Made by a program: the position numbers and the translations under genes. Positions 34,135-47,100 of a DNA stretch of 64,000 nt are shown piece after piece. The stretch comes from Gibbula magus (lineage: Eukaryota; Mollusca; Gastropoda; Trochida; Trochidae). The notes beneath the pieces are model-generated. The model saw only the letters and a list, made by a program, of their open reading frames with translations. It had not been told where the DNA came from and searched no databases. The DNA is taken from contig OW388291.1 of the NCBI GenBank assembly GCA_936450465.1, forward strand, positions 80,613,436-80,677,435, given 5' to 3'. Position 1 is the stretch's first letter; each line of letters starts with the position of its first letter.

Positions 34135-34965
34135 TCATAAAACATAGTAAAACATCACATCACATCTTTGGTACATCAACAAACGTTAATTTTTTATAAC
34201 TCTCCACCACATATAGTTAAACATCAGATCGTCCGTACATCAAACAACATTTATAACTATCCACCAAACAAAGTAAAACATCACATCGTCGGTACCTCAA
34301 AAAACATTTATAACTATCCACCAAACAAAGTAAAACATCACATCGTCGGTACCTCAAAAACATTTATAACCCTCCATCATACATAGTTAAACATCACATC
34401 GTCCGTGCATCAGCTAAAATGTCTCTCAATCAAACATAGTAAACATCACATGCATCGTCCGTGCATCAGCTAACGTTTCTCTCCATCGAACACAGTAAAA
34501 CATCACATCGCCCGTAAACAATAGCTAACGTTTCTCTCCACCAAACATGTAGTAAAACATCACATGTGGGTGAATCAACTAACGTTTCTCTCCAAACATG
34601 CAGTAAAAGATCACATGTTGGTGAATCAACTAACGTTTCTCTCCACCAAACATATAGTAAAACATCACATGGTCGGTTCATCAATTGACGGTTTTTCTCC
34701 ATCAAACACAGTAAAACATCACATCGTCCGTACATCAACTAACGTTTCTCTCCACCAAACATAGTAAAACATCACATCGTCCGTACATCAACCAACGTTT
34801 CTCTCCACCAAACATAGTAAAACATCACATCGTCCGTACATCAACTAACGTTTATAACTCCCCATCAAACATAGTAAAACATCACATCGTCCGTACATCA
34901 ACTAACGTTTATAACTCTCCATCAAATAAAGTTAAACATGACATTGTCGGTACATCAGCTAAAAG
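34135..34965. repeat. 53 nt minisatellite inside the unit (also at +5370 and +10740)
   Basis: About 15 imperfect tandem units contain, in order, CATAGTAAAACATCACATCG, TCCGTACATCAACTAACG and TTTCTCTCCACCAAA. Two more units lie at 35225-35330. The frames 34168-34386 (+) and 34466-34738 (-) are translations of the array, with repeats such as VKHHIVGTS and CDVLLHVWWRETL, and are not genes. Confidence 0.9.
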
Positions 34966-34969
34966 TTCT

Positions 34970-35452
34970 CTCCTACGCTACTACGCCTGTTATTTCTAGT
35001 GACTAAGTTTCTAAAATAAAACGACTTATCGTATTTACTCTAAAGATCCATCTAGGCTAGGCGTCCTTCCCCAGCTTGGACAGTGACACTCTAACACTTT
35101 ATGTCATGTTATTACATCTGTATATTGTAGCTTGTACATGTTTACTGTATCAACATGTTTGTAAAAAAATTTGTATGATATGAGACAATAAAAGTAATAC
35201 AATTGTTTCCCTTTCGCTCGTTTGGGTTCACCAAACATAGTAAAACATCACATCGTTGGTGCATCAACTAACGTTTTTCTCCATCAAACATAATAAAACA
35301 TCACATTATCGGTACATCAACTAACGTTTCTCGCCTACGCTACTACGCCTGTTATTTCCAGTGACTAAGTTTCTAAAATAAAACGACTTATCGTATTTAC
35401 TCTAAAGATCCGTCTAGCCTAGGCGTCCTTCCCCAGCTTGGACAGTGACACT
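34970..35452. repeat. 121 bp direct repeat pair flanking a short minisatellite stretch
   Basis: 34970-35090 and 35332-35452 are about 97% identical, from CTACGCTACTACGCCTGTTA to CTTGGACAGTGACACT. They are present in all three units. The spacer carries two more 53 nt units, so the block looks like a segmental duplication of the edge of the minisatellite. Confidence 0.85.
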
Positions 35453-36551
35453 GCACACTGGTTGTATTTAGGCCACGATACTGATATCATATTTAAAATT
35501 TCATTGAAATTCTTGTAATAACTGTCAGTTTTGTGACAAATATTTCTAGTTATTAGAAGAACAATGTGACAATCCTGTCAAAGGAGATGTATAACATGAT
35601 TATCGGACGCATATTAAACCTCCCAAGAACAAATTTATATCAAACCGTTATTAATGTCACTTAAAATCTAAAATACGTTAAACTGAACGTATATTATAAC
35701 CGCTATATTAAACACTAAATGACTCTGACATTATCAACCATAATGACGAATCACCATAGTGGTTCTGACAGTACATATGAGCTGCAGTTTGTGCTTTATT
35801 ACTAATCCATAATCACAAATGTCAGGCCTTCTGAAGTTGTTTCTCTGATGGCTGTACAGCTTGTAGCAATGTCGTCATTACGTGCTGTAGTTGATACCTG
35901 TCAAACAAGACGTGATTGTTACGGTGATTGACGAGCCCTTTGCTGCGTACGTCAGTATAACCTGCAGTTTAAAGACTTCATATACATTATCAAGTTTGAC
36001 TTTCATAACTGTCAAAACAGGAATTTGAGGCTTAAAATGTACCTAATGGAAAGGAATGTTCCAATTAAGACAATAAAACATGACATCTTGGCCTAACTAA
36101 ATGATGAATTTTCGTTCACAATTAATAAATTATGGTTTGTCAATTTCATTTTAGTTTTATCAATTTCTCATCTGACTTTATAGTTGATGAGTGCATGGTA
36201 CTATATGTATTTCATAGATATATAATTATGTATTTGAATCCGATTTAAATCTACAAATAACTTAAAATTAAAATATTAATAAAACGTTTTCACCTAATTC
36301 AAGGCATGATTAAATTTGATTTTGATTTGTTGTTTGATCTTTTAAAATTTGTTTCGTCAGAAATGCTAATAGTATGTAATGTAAATAGTACCAACATACG
36401 ACCGTCATTCATTTTAGAAGAAATTATATGATTGTAACATTTACAAAAAAAGTAAGAAAAAATATCAAATAAAGAGAAAATAAATAATACCACAAATAAA
36501 TACAAACAAAGTACAGCAAATATTGTACTGATTAACTTCATAACAATATAA

Positions 36552-36640
36552 CCAATACCCGGAGACTGAGTGGTTCAGCCGTTTGGTTATCTAGTGCTGG
36601 AGACAGGTGCCTAACTCTGAGGATGTGGGTTCGAATCTCG
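36552..36640 (+). repeat. tRNA-Ser/Leu-like SINE head (also at 41922-42010 and 47292-47380)
   Basis: An A-box-like GACTGAGTGGTTCAGC and a B box GTGGGTTCGAATCTC (about 36625-36639) are spaced as in a long-variable-arm tRNA. Acceptor-stem halves do not pair and no intact anticodon arm could be drawn. This fits a tRNA-derived SINE rather than a tRNA gene. Confidence 0.55.
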
Positions 36641-38544
36641 CAATAAACTCGACCGAAAAGTCCAGTCATTTGACCATATTACATATGTTTACTTGTTAAA
36701 TGACAAGTACCAGTAATGTTCAATGATACCTTAAACACAAATCTATTCTAATTCTAATACTTATTTAACACATGAAATATATAAAGTATATTTCCGGATC
36801 TCTTCATGTTCAGAACAGTTGAGATTATTCAATTTGAATATATATGTACATGCTGTTCCTTATTATTTGTATCCAAATTTACTGACCGTCACTTAAATTA
36901 TGTTTAAATTTTAAATTTCACCAACGGAGTTAATTCACAGTGACAGTATGAGGATCGGTTTTATGCCAGTTTCTATGTATTGTAAATTGGATGCTAGACA
37001 CATAGCTAGCATGTTCTTTCCAATCTGACACAAACGGAAACATTACATTAACATTCAAGTGATAGATTTGCTATGTTGTTATCGACAATTAAGCATCTTG
37101 TTACAAAGTGAGTGAGTCAGTCGGAGTCAGTCCTTGCTGTACAGATGACGGCACCAAGAGAAGCTCTGGTTGAACATCTCGGCGCTTCTGTCCTTCCACC
37201 CTGAACCCCTTCAATACAGTCAAGGCTCGCTTCTGTTCGCTTCTTCATCGAGGTATGCGGTGGCGCAGTGGGAGTGCCTCATGTTGTTAAGTAGCTTTAA
37301 TTGAGATGAAATAGGCAGGCCAACAAAAGCGTTTTGCAACGACACGTTAATTCAATTCACAAACACGACCACACGAATAGGGGCATGGTCTAATCGCCAC
37401 TCAAATTGTTTACTTAATGTTTTCCTATTCTGACATGCAGGCTAGTTTGGGTAGTAGACATCTAGTTTCACTTCGGACGAGCCCAGCGCAGTGTCAATCA
37501 AGCAGTAGCACATACATTGCTCAAGGCTTATTCCTTCTTCAGGACTTCCTGAGGGGGAAAGAGGACACAACGATACCCAGGCGAGAATATGACCTGTGTA
37601 TATGCGCAGTTGTGTCTGAAGGAAGCGAGTCCACCGAACAGGGTGGAGGTTGAGGTCCAACATTCGTGGGTGTCCGCGCGACGAGCAGACGTCAAACCGG
37701 CCATGAAGCAGACGACAGGTCTACCATCGCTTCATACGGTTCACGTGCTGTAAGCAGATGCCGGATCTATTTCCAGTTATAAGTCGGGTGGATATCCGCC
37801 CGTCTCGGTTTGAGTCGTGATATTTGAATTGTCATGTTCAGACTCCCAACAGTTATCGACGACACAGCCAAACCGTCAGAAGTCTCGTTGTCCACAATGG
37901 AATATCCCACCTATTTAAATTACACACCCATTTAATTGACAAGAAACCCACTCAAGTTTAGCTTTCTGGAATGCCACATCACTCCCTGTGTATTGTTACT
38001 CATTTCCGACTATCAACAAAGGGCTTACAATGGGCGATACAGCATGAAACCACGAAGAGTATAGAAGACGTTATTCGACCATTCATCCAAGCATCAAACT
38101 GTCTACTGTACATTAACCTGTGATATCACCTGCTCTACCTGTCAACTCGATAATCATAACAAATAATGTTCCAGTCTGATGAAACTACAGCTTCATCTTC
38201 TCTATCTTTGGCTAAGTTGAGCCTTGCTGATTCTCGCAAACTTTCCTGTGCTACCGTGTTAACGTACTGCATCTGGGTTTGGCACTGCAATCAGCGATCT
38301 CTGGCATAGTATGCAACACGGCTTAAATTAGCCAGTACTGGAGACTGATGCATCGCGAAGGAAGTTCCTACACATACTAATTAGTAGAAGAATGACACAG
38401 TTGGACCAGTGTAGCTATCTGATTGGTTCATTTACTTCATAGCTTGTCTCAGTTTCAACAATCATTTCGCAGATGAATAATATAATTATCTCGATTTCAA
38501 CAATCACTTGGATTTCTAAGCAGCCAGATTTTAAATTTACAACA

Positions 38545-38778
38545 TACCCCTTTGGTTAATCCATAGATTCATTTGGTTATTTCATAGATCCATTTAGTTA
38601 TTACATAACTCCATTGGTTATTTCATAGATCAATTTGGTTATACAACATACCCATTTGGTTATTGCATAAATCCATTTGGTTATTTCTTAGATTCCATTT
38701 GGTTATACAACATACCCATTTGGTTATTACATAGATCAATTTGGTTAATAACATACACATTTGATTATTACATTATTA
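38545..38778. repeat. 21 nt array at the 3' end of the tandem unit (copies 1 and 2)
   Basis: Units of the form CATTTGGTTATTACATAAAT plus one base, alternating with TTTGGTTATACAACATACCC types. The array is cut at the unit junction at 38778/38779 and again at 44148/44149. Confidence 0.85.
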
Positions 38779-41700
38779 CAGAAAATCTTCCTGTTCTTAT
38801 GTATACCACTTCTAAATGCCCTTCAAAGACCTATATAATACGAGTAAAAAAGATATTTAAAAAAATACTGAATGTAGTCGAAGCTTCATCATACAAAGCC
38901 AATACGAGTCAATGGAACAGTAGAGGACTGCATGTTTTGTCCAGCAGATCGCAGCAGTTCGAATCAGGACGCGTCAACCAAAATACGATGAAATGGTCAC
39001 TTGCCTGACTTCATTTCTCTGATTTAACTTCTTTAGGCTTTCATTACCACGTGTATTCAGGGTGCTATAGACGTGTTTTACACTTAGTCCATGGAGGCAT
39101 AATGATGCCTAACTCGGCATTTGTCCTATTTGACTAGCAGCGTCTTTGTTTTGGAAATTTAAAATAAAGAAGTTAATCATCCATAAATTATAATGTTCGA
39201 TACAATTAGCACTTTGGAGAATATCTCTCAAAGTTATGAACTCAATGTATCAACTTGTCGAAGGTGAGAGCTAATGGATGAGTTGTTGTGAGAGGTTTTT
39301 TAAGGATGTCTGAATGTTGGGTTATGTTTTTTTTTAAATTTACATGAACAATATCTTAGTCATATATTTATTTCATTTAAACCCACATGACGCAACATTT
39401 TATGTCATTGTATTACATTTTTCTTTGTTGTCATGTTTCAATGTCTTTGTATGTAAGAGATGTGACAATAACAAACACATGTTCTCTCTTTCTTTTGTTT
39501 AGGTTCATAAAACATAGTAAAACATCACATCACATCTTTGGTACATCAACAAACGTTAATTTTTTATAACTCTCCACCACATATAGTTAAACATCAGATC
39601 GTCCGTACATCAAACAACATTTATAACTATCCACCAAACAAAGTTAAACATCACATCGTCGGTACCTCAAAAAACATTTATAACTATCCACCAAACAAAG
39701 TAAAACATCACATCGTCGGTACCTCAAAAACATTTATAACCCTCCATCATACATAGTTAAACATCACATCGTCCGTGCATCAGCTAAAATGTCTCTCAAT
39801 CAAACATAGTAAACATCACATGCATCGTCCGTGCATCAGCTAACGTTTCTCTCCATCGAACACAGTAAAACATCACATCGCCCGTAAACAATAGCTAACG
39901 TTTCTCTCCACCAAACATGTAGTAAAACATCACATGTGGGTGAATCAACTAACGTTTCTCTCCAAACATGCAGTAAAAGATCACATGTTGGTGAATCAAC
40001 TAACGTTTCTCTCCACCAAACATATAGTAAAACATCACATGGTCGGTTCATCAATTGACGGTTTTTCTCCATCAAACACAGTAAAACATCACATCGTCCG
40101 TACATCAACTAACGTTTCTCTCCACCAAACATAGTAAAACATCACATCGTCCGTACATCAACTAACGTTTCTCTCCACCAAACATAGTAAAACATCACAT
40201 CGTCCGTACATCAACTAACGTTTATAACTCCCCATCAAACATAGTAAAACATCACATCGTCCGTACATCAACTAACGTTTATAACTCTCCATCAAATAAA
40301 GTTAAACATGACATTGTCGGTACATCAGCTAAAAGTTCTCTCCTACGCTACTACGCCTGTTATTTCTAGTGACTAAGTTTCTAAAATAAAACGACTTATC
40401 GTATTTACTCTAAAGATCCATCTAGGCTAGGCGTCCTTCCCCAGCTTGGACAGTGACACTCTAACACTTTATGTCATGTTATTACATCTGTATATTGTAG
40501 CTTGTACATGTTTACTGTATCAACATGTTTGTAAAAAATTTTGTATGATATGAGACAATAAAAGTAATACAATTGTTTCCCTTTCGCTCGTTTGGGTTCA
40601 CCAAACATAGTAAAACATCACATCGTTGGTGCATCAACTAACGTTTTTCTCCATCAAACATAATAAAACATCACATTATCGGTACATCAACTAACGTTTC
40701 TCGCCTACGCTACTACGCCTGTTATTTCCAGTGACTAAGTTTCTAAAATAAAACGACTTATCGTATTTACTCTAAAGATCCGTCTAGCCTAGGCGTCCTT
40801 CCCCAGCTTGGACAGTGACACTGCACACTGGTTGTATTTAGGCCACGATACTGATATCATATTTAAAATTTCATTGAAATTCTTGTAATAACTGTCAGTT
40901 TTGTGACAAATATTTCTAGTTATTAGAAGAACAATGTGACAATCCTGTCAAAGGAGATTTATAACATGATTATCGGACGCATATTAAACCTCCCAAGAAC
41001 AAATTTATATCAAACCGTTATTAATGTCACTTAAAATCTAAAATACGTTAAACTGAACGTATATTATAACCGCTATATTAAACACTAAATGACTCTGACA
41101 TTATCAACCATAATGACGAATCACCATAGTGGTTCTGACAGTACATATGAGCTGCAGTTTGTGCTTTATTACTAATCCATAATCACAAATGTCAGGCCTT
41201 CTGAAGTTGTTTCTCTGATGGCTGTACAGCTTGTAGCAATGTCGTCATTACGTGCTGTAGTTGATACCTGTCAAACAAGACGTGATTGTTACGGTGATTG
41301 ACGAGCCCTTTGCTGCGTACGTCAGTATAACCTGCAGTTTAAAGACTTCATATACATTATCAAGTTTGACTTTCATAACTGTCAAAACAGGAATTTGAGG
41401 CTTAAAATGTACCTAATGGAAAGGAATGTTCCAATTAAGACAATAAAACATGACATCTTGGCCTAACTAAATGATGAATTTTCGTTCACAATTAATAAAT
41501 TATGGTTTGTCAATTTCATTTTAGTTTTATCAATTTCTCATCTGACTTTATAGTTGATGAGTGCATGGTACTATATGTATTTCATAGATATATAATTATG
41601 TATTTGAATCCGATTTAAATCTACAAATAACTTAAAATTAAAATATTAATAAAACGTTTTCACCTATTTCAAGGCATGATTAAATTTGATTTTGATTTGT

Positions 41701-44148
41701 TGTTTGATCTTTTAAAATTTGTTTCGTCAGAAATGCTAATAGTATGTAATGTAAATAGTACCAACATACGACCGTCATTCATTTTAGAAGAAATTATATG
41801 ATTGTAACATTTACAAAAAAAGTAAGAAAAAATATCAAATAAAGAGAAAATAAATAATACCACAAATAAATACAAACAAAGTACAGCAAATATTGTACTG
41901 ATTAACTTCATAACAATATAACCAATACCCGGAGACTGAGTGGTTCAGCCGTTTGGTTATCTAGTGCTGGAGACAGGTGCCTAACTCTGAGGATGTGGGT
42001 TCGAATCTCGCAATAAACTCGACCGAAAAGTCCAGTCATTTGACCATATTACATATGTTTACTTGTTAAATGACAAGTACCAGTAATGTTCAATGATACC
42101 TTAAACACAAATCTATTCTAGTTCTAATACTTATTTAACACATGAAATATATAAAGTATATTTCCGGATCTCTTCATGTTCAGAACAGTTGAGATTATTC
42201 AATTTGAATATATATGTACATGCTGTTCCTTATTATTTGTATCCAAATTTACTGACCGTCACTTAAATTATGTTTAAATTTTAAATTTCACCAACGGAGT
42301 TAATTCACAGTGACAGTATGAGGATCGGTTTTATGTCAGTTTCTATGTATTGTAAATTGGATGCTAGACACATAGCTAGCATGTTCTTTCCAATCTGACA
42401 CAAACGGAAACATTACATTAACATTCAAGTGATAGATTTGCTATGTTGTTATCGACAATTAAGCATCTTGTTACAAAGTGAGTGAGTCAGTCGGAGTCAG
42501 TCCTTGCTGTACAGATGACGGCACCAAGAGAAGCTCTGGTTGAACATCTCGGCGCTTCTGTCCTTCCACCCTGAACCCCTTCAATACAGTCAAGGCTCGC
42601 TTCTGTTCGCTTCTTCATCGAGGTATGCGGTGGCGCAGTGGGAGTGCCTCATGTTGTTAAGTAGCTTTAATTGAGATGAAATAGGCAGGCCAACAAAAGC
42701 GTTTTGCAACGACACGTTAATTCAATTCACAAACACGACCACACGAATAGGGGCATGGTCTAATCGCCACTCAAATTGTTTACTTAATGTTTTCCTATTC
42801 TGACATGCAGGCTAGTTTGGGTAGTAGACATCTAGTTTCACTTCGGACGAGCCCAGCGCAGTGTCAATCAAGCAGTAGCACATACATTGCTCAAGGCTTA
42901 TTCCTTCTTCAGGACTTCCTGAGGGGGAAAGAGGACACAACGATACCCAGGCGAGAATATGACCTGTGTATATGCGCAGTTGTGTCTGAAGGAAGCGAGT
43001 CCACCGAACAGGGTGGAGGTTGAGGTCCAACATTCGTGGGTGTCCGCGCGACGAGCAGACGTCAAACCGGCCATGAAGCAGACGACAGGTCTACCATCGC
43101 TTCATACGGTTCACGTGCTGTAAGCAGATGCCGGATCTATTTCCAGTTATAAGTCGGGTGGATATCCGCCCGTCTCGGTTTGAGTCGTGATATTTGAATT
43201 GTCATGTTCAGACTCCCAACAGTTATCGACGACACAGCCAAACCGTCAGAAGTCTCGTTGTCCACAATGGAATATCCCACCTATTTAAATTACACACCCA
43301 TTTAATTGACAAGAAACCCACTCAAGTTTAGCTTTCTGGAATGCCACATCACTCCCTGTGTATTGTTACTCATTTCCGACTATCAACAAAGGGCTTACAA
43401 TGGGCGATACAGCATGAAACCACGAAGAGTATAGAAGACGTTATTCGACCATTCATCCAAGCATCAAACTGTCTACTGTACATTAACCTGTGATATCACC
43501 TGCTCTACCTGTCAACTCGATAATCATAACAAATAATGTTCCAGTCTGATGAAACTACAGCTTCATCTTCTCTATCTTTGGCTAAGTTGAGCCTTGCTGA
43601 TTCTCGCAAACTTTCCTGTGCTACCGTGTTAACGTACTGCATCTGGGTTTGGCACTGCAATCAGCGATCTCTGGCATAGTATGCAACACGGCTTAAATTA
43701 GCCAGTACTGGAGACTGATGCATCGCGAAGGAAGTTCCTACACATACTAATTAGTAGAAGAATGACACAGTTGGACCAGTGTAGCTATCTGATTGGTTCA
43801 TTTACTTCATAGCTTGTCTCAGTTTCAACAATCATTTCGCAGATGAATAATATAATTATCTCGATTTCAACAATCACTTGGATTTCTAAGCAGCCAGATT
43901 TTAAATTTACAACATACCCCTTTGGTTAATCCATAGATTCATTTGGTTATTTCATAGATCCATTTAGTTATTACATAACTCCATTGGTTATTTCATAGAT
44001 CAATTTGGTTATACAACATACCCATTTGGTTATTGCATAAATCCATTTGGTTATTTCTTAGATTCCATTTGGTTATACAACATACCCATTTGGTTATTAC
44101 ATAGATCAATTTGGTTAATAACATACACATTTGATTATTACATTATTA
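38779..44148. repeat. 5370 bp tandem unit, copy 2 of 3 (mosaic)
   Basis: Exactly 5370 bp after copy 1 and nearly identical to it. Up to about 42336 its variants equal copy 3. From about 42789 onward they equal copy 1. The repeat contents lie at the copy 1 positions plus 5370: 53 nt array about 39505-40335, SINE head 41922-42010, 21 nt array about 43915-44148. Confidence 0.95.
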
Positions 44149-47100
44149 CAGAAAATCTTCCTGTTCTTATGTATACCACTTCTAAATGCCCTTCAAAGAC
44201 CTATATAATACGAGTAAAAAAGATATTTAAAAAAATACTGAATGTAGTCGAAGCTTCATCATACAAAGCCAATACGAGTCAATGGAACAGTAGAGGACTG
44301 CATGTTTTGTCCAGCAGATCGCAGCAGTTCGAATCAGGACGCGTCAACCAAAATACGATGAAATGGTCACTTGCCTGACTTCATTTCTCTGATTTAACTT
44401 CTTTAGGCTTTCATTACCACGTGTATTCAGGGTGCTATAGACGTGTTTTACACTTAGTCCATGGAGGCATAATGATGCCTAACTCGGCATTTGTCCTATT
44501 TGACTAGCAGCGTCTTTGTTTTGGAAATTTAAAATAAAGAAGTTAATCATCCATAAATTATAATGTTCGATACAATTAGCACTTTGGAGAATATCTCTCA
44601 AAGTTATGAACTCAATGTATCAACTTGTCGAAGGTGAGAGCTAATGGATGAGTTGTTGTGAGAGGTTTTTTAAGGATGTCTGAATGTTGGGTTATGTTTT
44701 TTTTTAAATTTACATGAACAATATCTTAGTCATATATTTATTTCATTTAAACCCACATGACGCAACATTTTATGTCATTGTATTACATTTTTCTTTGTTG
44801 TCATGTTTCAATGTCTTTGTATGTAAGAGATGTGACAATAACAAACACATGTTCTCTCTTTCTTTTGTTTAGGTTCATAAAACATAGTAAAACATCACAT
44901 CACATCTTTGGTACATCAACAAACGTTAATTTTTTATAACTCTCCACCACATATAGTTAAACATCAGATCGTCCGTACATCAAACAACATTTATAACTAT
45001 CCACCAAACAAAGTTAAACATCACATCGTCGGTACCTCAAAAAACATTTATAACTATCCACCAAACAAAGTAAAACATCACATCGTCGGTACCTCAAAAA
45101 CATTTATAACCCTCCATCATACATAGTTAAACATCACATCGTCCGTGCATCAGCTAAAATGTCTCTCAATCAAACATAGTAAACATCACATGCATCGTCC
45201 GTGCATCAGCTAACGTTTCTCTCCATCGAACACAGTAAAACATCACATCGCCCGTAAACAATAGCTAACGTTTCTCTCCACCAAACATGTAGTAAAACAT
45301 CACATGTGGGTGAATCAACTAACGTTTCTCTCCAAACATGCAGTAAAAGATCACATGTTGGTGAATCAACTAACGTTTCTCTCCACCAAACATATAGTAA
45401 AACATCACATGGTCGGTTCATCAATTGACGGTTTTTCTCCATCAAACACAGTAAAACATCACATCGTCCGTACATCAACTAACGTTTCTCTCCACCAAAC
45501 ATAGTAAAACATCACATCGTCCGTACATCAACTAACGTTTCTCTCCACCAAACATAGTAAAACATCACATCGTCCGTACATCAACTAACGTTTATAACTC
45601 CCCATCAAACATAGTAAAACATCACATCGTCCGTACATCAACTAACGTTTATAACTCTCCATCAAATAAAGTTAAACATGACATTGTCGGTACATCAGCT
45701 AAAAGTTCTCTCCTACGCTACTACGCCTGTTATTTCTAGTGACTAAGTTTCTAAAATAAAACGACTTATCGTATTTACTCTAAAGATCCATCTAGGCTAG
45801 GCGTCCTTCCCCAGCTTGGACAGTGACACTCTAACACTTTATGTCATGTTATTACATCTGTATATTGTAGCTTGTACATGTTTACTGTATCAACATGTTT
45901 GTAAAAAATTTTGTATGATATGAGACAATAAAAGTAATACAATTGTTTCCCTTTCGCTCGTTTGGGTTCACCAAACATAGTAAAACATCACATCGTTGGT
46001 GCATCAACTAACGTTTTTCTCCATCAAACATAATAAAACATCACATTATCGGTACATCAACTAACGTTTCTCGCCTACGCTACTACGCCTGTTATTTCCA
46101 GTGACTAAGTTTCTAAAATAAAACGACTTATCGTATTTACTCTAAAGATCCGTCTAGCCTAGGCGTCCTTCCCCAGCTTGGACAGTGACACTGCACACTG
46201 GTTGTATTTAGGCCACGATACTGATATCATATTTAAAATTTCATTGAAATTCTTGTAATAACTGTCAGTTTTGTGACAAATATTTCTAGTTATTAGAAGA
46301 ACAATGTGACAATCCTGTCAAAGGAGATTTATAACATGATTATCGGACGCATATTAAACCTCCCAAGAACAAATTTATATCAAACCGTTATTAATGTCAC
46401 TTAAAATCTAAAATACGTTAAACTGAACGTATATTATAACCGCTATATTAAACACTAAATGACTCTGACATTATCAACCATAATGACGAATCACCATAGT
46501 GGTTCTGACAGTACATATGAGCTGCAGTTTGTGCTTTATTACTAATCCATAATCACAAATGTCAGGCCTTCTGAAGTTGTTTCTCTGATGGCTGTACAGC
46601 TTGTAGCAATGTCGTCATTACGTGCTGTAGTTGATACCTGTCAAACAAGACGTGATTGTTACGGTGATTGACGAGCCCTTTGCTGCGTACGTCAGTATAA
46701 CCTGCAGTTTAAAGACTTCATATACATTATCAAGTTTGACTTTCATAACTGTCAAAACAGGAATTTGAGGCTTAAAATGTACCTAATGGAAAGGAATGTT
46801 CCAATTAAGACAATAAAACATGACATCTTGGCCTAACTAAATGATGAATTTTCGTTCACAATTAATAAATTATGGTTTGTCAATTTCATTTTAGTTTTAT
46901 CAATTTCTCATCTGACTTTATAGTTGATGAGTGCATGGTACTATATGTATTTCATAGATATATAATTATGTATTTGAATCCGATTTAAATCTACAAATAA
47001 CTTAAAATTAAAATATTAATAAAACGTTTTCACCTATTTCAAGGCATGATTAAATTTGATTTTGATTTGTTGTTTGATCTTTTAAAATTTGTTTCGTCAG

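Larger units (their letters stand above)
33409..38778. repeat. 5370 bp tandem unit, copy 1 of 3
   Basis: The unit begins CAGAAAATCTTCCTG and ends inside a 21 nt repeat array. It contains a 53 nt minisatellite (34135-34965), a 121 bp direct repeat pair (34970-35090 and 35332-35452), a tRNA-derived SINE head (36552-36640) and about 2 kb of other noncoding sequence. All frames are short (up to 90 codons), differ in strand and recur only because the unit does. Copy 1 differs from copies 2 and 3 at 34275, 34793, 35169, 35589, 36297, 36751 and 36966. Confidence 0.95.

Noticed and set aside
34168..34738. Frames in the 53 nt array, repeated at +5370 and +10740, as a three-gene tandem family
   Set aside because: The frames are translations of a minisatellite, occur on both strands and have no conserved domain. 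Their recurrence only reflects the unit triplication.
36552..36640. Functional tRNA gene
   Set aside because: A and B boxes are present, but the acceptor stem does not pair and the anticodon arm is not intact.
37520..37545. CTGAAGAAGG...CCTTGAGC on the - strand as a second hammerhead
   Set aside because: The CTGANGA part and a small stem are present but the GAAAC-GTC part is missing. At best a decayed relative.
37417..37663. Frames at 37417-37653 (+) and 37442-37663 (-), present in each unit, as conserved genes
   Set aside because: They overlap on opposite strands, the + start codon is lost in copy 3 (48159), and no motif is recognised.
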